The position numbers and the translations under genes are program-made. Shown piece by piece: positions 25,811 to 32,512 of a stretch of DNA of 43,753 nucleotides. Location of the stretch: positions 1 through 43,753 of the forward strand of contig JAFAEO010000046.1 of the NCBI GenBank assembly GCA_023423975.1, written 5' to 3'. The notes beneath the pieces are model-generated. The model made no database searches and was not told the origin of the DNA. It saw nothing but the letters and a program-made list of their open reading frames with translations. This DNA comes from Pseudomonadota bacterium. Lineage in GTDB: Bacteria > Pseudomonadota > Gammaproteobacteria > Burkholderiales > Burkholderiaceae_B. Positions within the stretch are counted from its first letter, which is position 1, and the number at the start of each line of letters is the position of its first letter.

Positions 25811-26761
25811 TTATTCTCCCCCCGGCGCCACGGGAGCCTTCGCGGCAGAGTCAAATAGCTCATGGTTGATGGGAGAGCGTAATCTGTCATTGTTCAAAAG
25901 TTTAAGCAGCAACTCGACGGTTTCCTTCTCAACAATAATCTTGTCCTTGATGATCTGGAGCTCCCATTTCTCGGTATTGTTAACCTCAATCAGCTTCTGC
26001 ATATAGTCGGGTTGCTTGTAGTACCCCGATTTGCGGATGGACGAGAGTTTTCTCAGATGATGCAGATTCGAACCGACGAACTCCTTGATGATCTCTACGT
26101 TGTCAAAGATATTTAGTTTCTCGAAGTCAGCCAGCACTTGAGCGCCGTTTGCTTTCATGCCTTCTCGAAAATTCATGGCGCTTTCAAATTGCCTTTTGTT
26201 GGCAATGAAAGTTGTATCTTCATAGACAAAGAAGTCGTATTGAGGATCGATCAGGAAAATCTCCTTATCTTCGAGATCGACCAGTTTGTGGTCCTGAAAA
26301 AAAGTGGCGTTCTTCGACCTCACTTTCTTTGGTTGCGTGTCAGCATTAATTTTCCGCCAAGTGTAGAGTCGCTTCCCGTCTTTCTCAAACACAACGATAT
26401 ACGCCCAGGAATTGAGCAGCTCCTCGTAGTTCTTGGCGTGTGGGTTATTAAAGTCATCGTCGATCACCGCAGCGACCTTCACAAAGTCGGTAGTTTCTGT
26501 CGCGAGAGTGAACAGCACGTCGTCGCCATCTGCATTGTTAAAGTCATATGCCGAGACATGGAATTGCTTGTCTTGCAACTGCACTTTCAGATACCCTCGG
26601 AAGCGCTGTTGCAGTTTGGCGTCAATATTAACGCGAAGCACTCCGTAATTGGCTTCCTTCCGAACGATCTTTCTTTTGACTAACCAAAAGGTTACTGACC
26701 ACTTGCTAAAGTCGAAAGATTTTATCTCTGATAGCTGTCTTTTGGCTTTATCACTGCTCAT
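25811..26761 (-). CDS. kwaB: Kiwa anti-phage protein KwaB (DUF4868)
   Basis: This is a 316-residue soluble protein matching the DUF4868 family that defines KwaB of the Kiwa defence system. Recognisable parts are the N-terminal beta-rich half (WSVTFWLVKRKIVRKEANYGVLRVNI), the central AYIVVFEKDGKRLYTWRKI, the acidic LVDLEDKEIFLIDPQYDFFVYEDTTF (conserved in the family), and a helical C-terminal half with FREGMKANG and LRKLSSIRKSGYY. Published work describes KwaB as the DNA-binding effector working with membrane KwaA. The ORF overlaps kwaA by 11 bases, so the two are cotranslated. Base composition is visibly AT-richer than flanking genes, suggesting transfer. Length is as expected, with no sign of damage. 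Confidence 0.9.
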   Translation of the reverse strand: MSSDKAKRQLSEIKSFDFSKWSVTFWLVKRKIVRKEANYGVLRVNIDAKLQQRFRGYLKVQLQDKQFHVSAYDFNNADGDDVLFTLATETTDFVKVAAVIDDDFNNPHAKNYEELLNSWAYIVVFEKDGKRLYTWRKINADTQPKKVRSKNATFFQDHKLVDLEDKEIFLIDPQYDFFVYEDTTFIANKRQFESAMNFREGMKANGAQVLADFEKLNIFDNVEIIKEFVGSNLHHLRKLSSIRKSGYYKQPDYMQKLIEVNNTEKWELQIIKDKIIVEKETVELLLKLLNNDRLRSPINHELFDSAAKAPVAPGGE

Positions 26762-27338
26762 CCTGTTCCCCCGACTGTTTGCTCTCCGGTTGCGCGGCGA
26801 TGTAAAGATAGTGCGAAAGACGCTCTAATCGGCACGAGTCGCCGGCGCTAATTGGCGCTCGCGTGATTACCATGGCCTGCGTTTGTTTTCCGCCCCGTTT
26901 AAATGTGCAATCTATCAGCATATATCCCGCTATCGCAAGGATTGGATTAATGAATACAGTCTGCGTACGATAAGCCATGATGAACAAAATGCTCAGGAGA
27001 ATGGCAAGGCTAAGCAGGGTTTGCCAATCTCCCAGGTCAATACGCATGAACGTCAACATATAAGGGATCGTGTAGCCAAACATATCACCGGACTTGTTAG
27101 CTGCCTTGGTAACGACAACCGGAAGTCCTCCATCGATTTCCTTCACGGTAAGCAATGTAATCGCACTACTGCCCACTGCTATTAAAAGCAAGATACCGCT
27201 AAGGATTGGAGATCGGAAAAATAATGGGATGCAAAGATCAATATCCTTGATGACTAAAATGATCAACAAAGGTGAATATGCGCTAAGAAACAACAATAAC
27301 GACACCAGCGGGCGTAGCCTCAGAGAGGGATCATTCAT
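26751..27338 (-). CDS. kwaA: Kiwa anti-phage membrane protein KwaA
   Basis: This is a 195-residue integral membrane protein, first gene of the two-gene Kiwa operon. Hydrophobic segments lie at about residues 11-30 (LVSLLLFLSAYSPLLIILVI), 43-65, 86-99, 107-123 and 128-143. The C-terminal tail after 150 is soluble and carries RAPISAGDSCRLERLSHYLY. This matches the small multi-spanning KwaA proteins always paired with a DUF4868 partner. KwaA is described as the membrane sensor of phage attack. ATG 27338 is preferred, since hydrophobic sequence starts soon after; a GTG at 27383 would add 15 residues but may lie upstream of the transcription start. It sits behind the mnmE terminator and probably uses its own promoter. 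Confidence 0.87.
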   Translation of the reverse strand: MNDPSLRLRPLVSLLLFLSAYSPLLIILVIKDIDLCIPLFFRSPILSGILLLIAVGSSAITLLTVKEIDGGLPVVVTKAANKSGDMFGYTIPYMLTFMRIDLGDWQTLLSLAILLSILFIMAYRTQTVFINPILAIAGYMLIDCTFKRGGKQTQAMVITRAPISAGDSCRLERLSHYLYIAAQPESKQSGEQDEQ

Positions 27339-27385
27339 CGCAGCACTCGTTTCACGTTGGACCACATTTTTGTCAAAATCCACTG

Positions 27386-27391
27386 ATCATA
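27386..27391 (-). promoter_or_regulatory. Possible -10 box for kwaAB
   Basis: On the minus strand TATGAT lies at 27391-27386, about 48 nt upstream of the preferred kwaA ATG. I see no convincing -35 at 16-18 nt, so the promoter may be weak or activator dependent. The strong terminator at 27466-27489 makes read-through from mnmE unlikely, so some local promoter is needed. Confidence 0.3.
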
Positions 27392-27465
27392 CCGATTCAC
27401 GATCGGAGTCGACGGCAATACCTGAGTTGTGTGGCCCATTGAACGCAGTATGCCTGCTACCTTGC

Positions 27466-27489
27466 AAAAAGGTCCCACCCTTGGGGACC
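27466..27489 (-). terminator. Rho-independent terminator of mnmE
   Basis: On the minus strand a 6-bp GC-rich stem (GGTCCC with GGGACC, plus-strand 27471-27476 and 27484-27489) closes a seven-base loop and is followed by five T (plus-strand A run 27466-27470). It begins six bases after the mnmE stop codon and insulates mnmE from the Kiwa genes downstream. Confidence 0.8.
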
Positions 27490-27494
27490 CGTTA

Positions 27495-28901
27495 TCACTT
27501 CCCGATACAGAAATTCGAAAATATCTCGCCCAGCAAATCATCGCTGGAAAACTGGCCGGTAATACTCCACAGCGACTCGTGTGCAAGTCGCAACTCTTCG
27601 GCGAAAAGGTCCAGCACGCGATCGTTTTGCGCAGCATGTTCCTTGGCATTAAGCAAATGTTGTGCGGCTTTTTGCAACGCTTCCAGATGACGTTCGCGAG
27701 CCAGCCACGGTGATTCGGCACCCGGGTTCCAGCCCGCAATCTGCAACAATTTGCTGCGCAGCACATCCAGGCCGGTTTCGTGAACAGCAGAAATCAGGAT
27801 GCGCGAGACTTCGTGCGTGCTGGCTGTATTGCCGTTTGCCGCGGGTCGCGCAATCAACGCTTTGAGGGCCACCTCGTCAAGCAGATCAATTTTGTTGAAT
27901 ACTTCCAGCACCGGCGTGCGTTGTGGCAGTCGGCGTGTAATCCCGGCATCCAGCTCGTCGTTAGGCGTGCGCGCATCCTGCAAGTGAATTATCACATTTG
28001 CCTTGGCAATTTCCGCCCAGCTGCGCGCGATGCCGATACTTTCCACGGTGTCATCTGTGTCGCGCAGACCGGCCGTATCCACGATATGTATGGGCACGCC
28101 TTCGATATGAATCTGCTGCGTGACCTTGTCACGCGTGGTGCCGGCAATCGGAGTGACAATTGCAATATCGTCGCCTGCCAACGCATTGAGCAGGCTGGAT
28201 TTACCAACATTCGGCTGACCCGCCAGCACGACATGCAAGCCTTCGCGCAGAATCATGCCCTGACGCGCCTGACGCACCAGTTCTGCCATGTCGCCAATCA
28301 GGCCACCCAGTGTTTCGCGCGCCTGGTATTTTTCCAGAAATTCGATTTCTTCTTCGGGAAAGTCCAGCGTGGCCTCGACCAACATGCGCAAATGAATAAT
28401 TTGATCTGCCAGATTGTTCACCTGTGCAGAAAAGGAACCGCTCAAAGAGGCCATGGCGCTACGCGCGGCTGCCTCTGAGGAGGCGTCGATCAAATCGGCT
28501 ACGGCTTCGGCCTGTGCCAGATCCAGACGGTTATTCAGAAAAGCGCGCTGAGTAAATTCACCGGGCTCGGCGTGACGCATGCGCAGTGGCAGGCCCACCT
28601 GCAGACAACGATCGAGTATTCTTTTCAATACTGCCGGGCCGCCGTGCCCCTGCAATTCCAGCACATCTTCGCCGGTATATGAGTGAGGCGCGCGAAAATA
28701 AATGGCGATGCCTTCGTCAATGGGTTCGCCCTTGCTGTCGCAAAAAGGCAGAAAATAGGCATGGCGCGCTGCCAGTTCCCGCCCAAACAACTGCGCGATC
28801 AGACCGGTCAGATCGGGGCCCGAAATACGAATGACGCCTATACCGCCGCGCCCTGGCGCGGTTGCGATTGCAGCAATAGGATCGTTGGCGGGTGCGGACA
28901 T
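27495..28901 (-). CDS. mnmE: tRNA modification GTPase MnmE (TrmE)
   Basis: MnmE works with MnmG to place (carboxymethyl)aminomethyl groups on U34 of certain tRNAs. The 468-residue product has all parts. The N-terminal folate-binding domain starts IAAIATAPGRGGIGVIRISG. The helical domain contains the G domain with P-loop GQPNVGKSS, the switch DTAGLRDTDD and NKID. The conserved C-terminus ends FCIGK, including the essential Cys. The gene is divergent in orientation from yidC, although mnmE usually follows yidC directly. The partner gene mnmG lies about 10 kb away at 39071. The 3' end codes for the same peptide that serves as an integration site in other bacteria. Confidence 0.97.
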   Translation of the reverse strand: MSAPANDPIAAIATAPGRGGIGVIRISGPDLTGLIAQLFGRELAARHAYFLPFCDSKGEPIDEGIAIYFRAPHSYTGEDVLELQGHGGPAVLKRILDRCLQVGLPLRMRHAEPGEFTQRAFLNNRLDLAQAEAVADLIDASSEAAARSAMASLSGSFSAQVNNLADQIIHLRMLVEATLDFPEEEIEFLEKYQARETLGGLIGDMAELVRQARQGMILREGLHVVLAGQPNVGKSSLLNALAGDDIAIVTPIAGTTRDKVTQQIHIEGVPIHIVDTAGLRDTDDTVESIGIARSWAEIAKANVIIHLQDARTPNDELDAGITRRLPQRTPVLEVFNKIDLLDEVALKALIARPAANGNTASTHEVSRILISAVHETGLDVLRSKLLQIAGWNPGAESPWLARERHLEALQKAAQHLLNAKEHAAQNDRVLDLFAEELRLAHESLWSITGQFSSDDLLGEIFSNFCIGK

Positions 28902-28927
28902 AGGCGAAACATCAGTGAAGTTAGCCT

Positions 28928-28933
28928 ATTATA
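28928..28933 (-). promoter_or_regulatory. Putative -10 box of mnmE promoter
   Basis: The minus strand carries a perfect TATAAT (plus-strand ATTATA) 26 nt upstream of the mnmE ATG. The region upstream is AT-rich but has no clear TTGACA at the right distance, so only the -10 is supported. Confidence 0.4.
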
Positions 28934-29081
28934 TCGGTTATATAAGTTATTTCGGGGACTGATCCTGAATCCTGGCGGACTGGTCTGGCTTCCGGCAAAT
29001 GCTGCTATGCACCTGGCAATCGGCCCCGTCACTACAATCGGGCGGTTATAGTGCCTGAAACAGGTTTATGACGGCGAACCA

Positions 29082-29109
29082 TAGACTTTTCTGCAAATAA
29101 TGATAGAAT
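29082..29109 (+). promoter_or_regulatory. Putative extended -10 promoter
   Basis: TAGACT (29082-29087) and TAGAAT (29104-29109) are 16 nt apart, and TGA directly before the -10 gives the extended TGN element. A start near 29116 is expected. Only ten bases further on a terminator hairpin begins, so the transcript would be about 37 nt unless terminated conditionally. Confidence 0.45.
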
Positions 29110-29125
29110 TAAATCTCAGCCACTT

Positions 29126-29152
29126 GCCCGCACACTGTGCGGGCATTTTTTT
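29126..29152 (+). terminator. Strong rho-independent terminator without an upstream gene
   Basis: Nine-base arms GCCCGCACA and TGTGCGGGC (29126-29134, 29136-29144) are followed by seven T (29146-29152). The T tract is on the plus strand, yet the nearest plus-strand gene upstream is more than 3 kb away, so it terminates either antisense transcription or the very short transcript from the promoter just before it. Confidence 0.8.
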
Positions 29153-29455
29153 CGCCTGCCGTTGGTACAGAAACGTATTGCGGACTACAGCGCCTCTCGT
29201 ACGCCATTTAGGTCCGCTGTTTAAACCGTATGTGCACCGAAGCATTTTGCGTTGCCTGAAAGCCTGGCCCACCAGAATTTGCAGCGGCCCGTTTGTCATC
29301 GCTACGAATGCTGCGGCTGCGAACCTGCGCTTAAGACACCTTCCCTTACTTAAGGCGTCCGCCTCCTTCCTTCTTCCCGTAAAAGCACCGGGATACTATA
29401 TGCCTCGCCACGCGTCGACGTATCCTGGCTCTATCGCCGCGCTTCGAGTGCTTTT

Positions 29456-29881
29456 TTACTTGGCGAACAACTGGCTCATATCCCTGAAGGCCTTGAATTC
29501 CAGTGCGTTACCACAGGGGTCAAACAGAAACATGGTGGCCTGTTCACCAACCTGGCCTTTGAAGCGTATGCCCGGTTCTATCACAAACTTGGTATTACGC
29601 GCTCTCAGGCGATCCGATAGGGCTTCCCACTGGTTCCACTCAAGTACGACGCCAAAGTGCGGCACCGGCACGTTATGGCCGTCTACGGCATTGGTATGCG
29701 CCTGTTGCTGGCTCGCCGTTTGCGGATGTTCATGAATCACCAGTTGGTGTCCGTAAAAATCAAAATCCACCCATTGCTCGCTGGAACGTCCTTCGGACAG
29801 GCCGAACACATCGCCATAAAAATTGCGGGCAGCCGCCAGGTCGTAGACGGGAATGGCTAAATGAAAAGGAGACAGGCTCAT
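29456..29881 (-). CDS. VOC-family (glyoxalase/dioxygenase-like) protein
   Basis: This is a 141-residue vicinal-oxygen-chelate protein from ATG 29881 (AGGAAA upstream). Two beta-alpha-beta-beta-beta modules are visible: FHLAIPVYDLAAARNFYGDVFGL opening with the metal-ligand His, and a second with HFGVVLEWNQWEALSDRL and the C-terminal LFDPCGNALEFKAF whose Glu is a usual ligand. Members include glyoxalases, ring-cleaving dioxygenases and antibiotic-binding proteins; the substrate is not clear. It is divergent from the LysR regulator at 30079, which probably controls it. Confidence 0.9.
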   Translation of the reverse strand: MSLSPFHLAIPVYDLAAARNFYGDVFGLSEGRSSEQWVDFDFYGHQLVIHEHPQTASQQQAHTNAVDGHNVPVPHFGVVLEWNQWEALSDRLRARNTKFVIEPGIRFKGQVGEQATMFLFDPCGNALEFKAFRDMSQLFAK

Positions 29882-30034
29882 TGGTTTTCCTGGTTGATAT
29901 AAGTGGTAGGGGTTCAGCAATATCGCTGCTGGCAACGTTTATTGCAAATGCCATGCGCTTGAGGTATAGCAAGTGTGGCTCGATAATTGTTATTTTTTAT
30001 TGTAGTCTGGGCTTTAAAAAAATAAAATCAATAT

Positions 30035-30057
30035 ATATTTGTAATATATACAAATAT
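30035..30057. promoter_or_regulatory. Inverted repeat in the VOC/LysR intergenic region
   Basis: Nine-base arms ATATTTGTA and TACAAATAT are separated by five bases within a very AT-rich divergent promoter region. The site lies about 22-44 nt upstream of the LysR start and has the dyad form (T-N11-A type) used by LysR regulators, so autoregulation and control of the VOC gene are plausible. Confidence 0.5.
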
Positions 30058-30078
30058 TATTTATATATTGAGAGTGCA

Positions 30079-30984
30079 ATGATCCGGGAGCTCAAAACAT
30101 TTATTGCGGTATCCCGTGAGGGTACATTTGCAGGGGCCGCGCAAAAAATAGGCCTGACACAGGCAGCAGTGAGCGCCCAGATGAAGCGCCTGGAGGTTGA
30201 GTTGGGATTTGCGCTGTTTGACCGGCAAGGGCGGTCGGCAAAAATCAATGCAAAAGGGCAACAGTTACTTTTGCAGGCGCAGGAATTGATCAATCTATAC
30301 AGCAACCTGGGTGCCACGCCTGTCGCAAACACCAAAGCCATGCATATCAATGTGGGCGCCATCGCAACGCTGCAGCGAACGATTTTGCCGGATGCGCTGG
30401 CAGAGTTTCACAAAACCTGCCCCGGTAGCCATACCCGGATCATTCCCGGTGTATCTATGGATATGGTGAACCTGGTGGATGCAGGTGACGTAGACATGGC
30501 GGCCATTATCCGTCCCCCTTTTCAGTTACAAGGCGAACTTCAATGGCAAACGCTGGCACGCGAGCCCTTCAGGCTTATCGTTTCTTCTCATATCACTGGT
30601 AGCGACTGGACCCAATTGCTGTCTGAGCAGCCATTTATCCGCTACGACCGTGCTTCCTTCGGTGGACGGCTGGTTGATCGTTTCCTGCGGCAAATGCATG
30701 TCGCCCTGCACGAAATTTGCGAATGTGATGAACTTGAAACGATCGTCAAGCTGGTGGCAAACGGTGCTGGCGTCGCCCTGTTCCCGCAAACCGCCGCGTT
30801 CGCGCACTGGCCTGCGAAAGTTCGCGCCATTGATTTAGGCGTCCATACCTTCTATCGCGAAACCGGGTTGCTTCATCGACAGGAACAAAGCCTGGCCGAA
30901 CCGGTTCGCCAGCTTATTCAAGCGATCATGAAATGTGCACCACACCAGCAAGTCATGGCAGCATCCCCGCCCACGCCTCAATAG
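30079..30984 (+). CDS. LysR-family transcriptional regulator (3)
   Basis: This is a 301-residue LysR regulator from ATG 30079. The reading frame is open far upstream, but the family begins exactly here with MIRELKTFIAVSREGTFAG. The HTH continues with LTQAAVSAQMKRLEVELG and LFDRQGRSAKINAKG. The effector domain has NVGAIATLQRTILPDAL and GDVDMAAIIRPPF. It is of the common Nac/CysB-like length and not especially close to the other two LysR proteins in the window. It is divergent from the VOC gene with a 197-nt shared regulatory region. Confidence 0.93.
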   Translation: MIRELKTFIAVSREGTFAGAAQKIGLTQAAVSAQMKRLEVELGFALFDRQGRSAKINAKGQQLLLQAQELINLYSNLGATPVANTKAMHINVGAIATLQRTILPDALAEFHKTCPGSHTRIIPGVSMDMVNLVDAGDVDMAAIIRPPFQLQGELQWQTLAREPFRLIVSSHITGSDWTQLLSEQPFIRYDRASFGGRLVDRFLRQMHVALHEICECDELETIVKLVANGAGVALFPQTAAFAHWPAKVRAIDLGVHTFYRETGLLHRQEQSLAEPVRQLIQAIMKCAPHQQVMAASPPTPQ

Positions 30985-31483
30985 CCGTCTAACTGGCCAT
31001 TGAGCAGCAGGCGAATGCCATAGACTCAACGCGGACAGCATCAGCACAAAGAAAAGTCGCATCAACAATCATAAAAACCTCCGTACGAATCGTTAGCACT
31101 ACCGGAATTGACGCTGCCAGGAGATTGATCGGGGCTGCACCGCAAGCCACGTTGTAGCCCGCAGGCATCTGATCGTCCTGGGACGCCCGATATCTTCAAA
31201 TAGCACGAAGGGTTTCGGGGTCGCTGCGGCGCAGCGGATCAACCTGCCGGTAATGTATTCATTTGGCATATTCATTGAGCGCCCACTTCAGATGTATTTA
31301 CTGGGCATATTCATTGAACCCGACAGATCCGGTTTCGGGCAGTTGCATTCACGGCGTGAAAAAAACGACGTTATGGCGCAGTCTTATATAAGACTTTTCA
31401 AATATAAACAGTTTTCCTTCGCATTTTTTCGTTTGAAAACGTACAATGAACGCTTGGAGTATGTCAATTATCTTCGGAATATA
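30985..31483. other. Intergenic region with a direct repeat and a very small minus-strand ORF
   Basis: This 499-nt region precedes the AbrB-family gene. Imperfect direct copies of about 26 bp, both ending GGCATATTCATTGA, lie at 31253-31278 and 31292-31317. On the minus strand a 27-codon frame (31072 to 30989) has a perfect GGAGG five bases before its ATG, but its peptide is unknown and may be only a relic. No promoter is evident beyond AT-rich sequence at 31380-31480. Confidence 0.4.
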
Positions 31484-32512
31484 ATGCAGCGCTATTTAGC
31501 CGGGTTTCTGTTCGCACTTGCTGGTGCTTTGCTGGCGAACTGGCTGCATCTGCCTTTGCCATGGATGATCGGGCCACTGCTTGTCACGGCTATAAGCAAG
31601 TTACGCGGCGCACGCACACAATCGCATGTGATATTCCGGAGTATGGGCCAATGGGTGATCGGCACCTCCCTGGGCCTGTATTTCACCGAAGAAGTCTTGC
31701 ACATTGTTCTGGATAACACAGTTGCCATTGTGCTGGGCATGCTGTTCGCCCTGTTTCTGGGTAGCGCCGGCGCTTTTGTCCTGCGCCGCTGGGCCGATGT
31801 GGATTTCAAAACGGCCTGGTTCGCTTCGGCTATCGGCGGCGCCAGCGAAATGGCCAACCTTGCCGAACGCAATAATGCCCGGATAGACCGGGTAGCTTCG
31901 GCCCATAGCCTGCGTGTATTGCTTGTCGTAGTAACTATTCCATTTGTGTATAAGTTTCTTGGGCTGCATGGCCTGACTGTGAACACAACGGCGGCGATCG
32001 CATTTTCCTACAGCGGCTTTTTTCAAATGATCGCCATTACCTGCGTATTTGGCTTTGCATTCGGCAAGCTGCGGATTCCCAATCCCTGGGTGCTTGGTCC
32101 GCTGTTTATCATGACGGTGCTGACAAGCAACCATATTGAGCTGTCCGTCATTCCCCCGGAAGTCCAGCACGCCGGGCAGATGTTCATCGGCTGGTCGCTT
32201 GGTGACAAATTCGGACCTGATTTCTTCAGGCGCGCGCCCAAATACCTGGGCGTGGTGGCGCTGGTCTGCGTCGGCTCCCTCTGTCTGGCGCTGGGTTTTT
32301 GCGCCCTGCTGACACTGATCTCCAATATTCCGCTGGCAACGCTGTATCTGGCAAACAGCCCGGGTGGCATCGCAGAAATGACCATTACGGCAAAAGTGCT
32401 GCAACTGGGTCCTCCGGTTGTCACGGCCTTCCATGTGTCACGAATGGTGTTTGTGCTACTCGTTACCGGGCCGCTATATCGGTTACTGTCGAAAAAATAT
32501 CAACTCACATGA
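31484..32512 (+). CDS. AbrB-family integral membrane protein (PF05145 type)
   Basis: This is a 342-residue protein with about nine or ten membrane helices, of the AbrB/'putative ammonia monooxygenase' transporter-like family. It shows the family's internal duplication: LANWLHLPLPWMIGPLL in the first half is matched by LRIPNPWVLGPLFIM in the second. AIGGASEMANLAERNNARIDRVASAHSLRVLLVV is likewise matched by SPGGIAEMTITAKVLQLGPPVVTAFHVSRMVFVLL. I chose ATG 31484 (MQRYLAGFLF). The long upstream extension to 31253 arises from the direct repeats and lacks similarity. Its stop overlaps the start of the MFS gene by four bases. Function in this family is poorly defined. Confidence 0.88.
   Translation: MQRYLAGFLFALAGALLANWLHLPLPWMIGPLLVTAISKLRGARTQSHVIFRSMGQWVIGTSLGLYFTEEVLHIVLDNTVAIVLGMLFALFLGSAGAFVLRRWADVDFKTAWFASAIGGASEMANLAERNNARIDRVASAHSLRVLLVVVTIPFVYKFLGLHGLTVNTTAAIAFSYSGFFQMIAITCVFGFAFGKLRIPNPWVLGPLFIMTVLTSNHIELSVIPPEVQHAGQMFIGWSLGDKFGPDFFRRAPKYLGVVALVCVGSLCLALGFCALLTLISNIPLATLYLANSPGGIAEMTITAKVLQLGPPVVTAFHVSRMVFVLLVTGPLYRLLSKKYQLT

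Larger units (their letters stand above)
28934..29455. other. Gene-free region between mnmE and VOC gene with a short promoter-terminator unit
   Basis: Apart from the mnmE promoter and the promoter-terminator unit at 29082-29152, I recognise nothing here. A 77-codon minus-strand frame (29066-29299) and the plus-strand frame from 29100 lack family features and good ribosome sites. The region may be the scar of a rearrangement. Confidence 0.4.

Noticed and set aside
27780..28478. Plus-strand open frame of 232 codons within mnmE
   Set aside because: It is fully antisense to a conserved GTPase with all motifs intact.
29100..29735. Plus-strand open frame of 211 codons over the terminator and the VOC gene
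   Set aside because: It would read through a strong terminator and run antisense to the VOC gene; no family similarity.
31601..32434. Minus-strand open frame of 277 codons opposite the AbrB-family gene
   Set aside because: It is a shadow of a conserved membrane protein; composition is Gln/Arg/His-rich and no ribosome site or family feature is seen.
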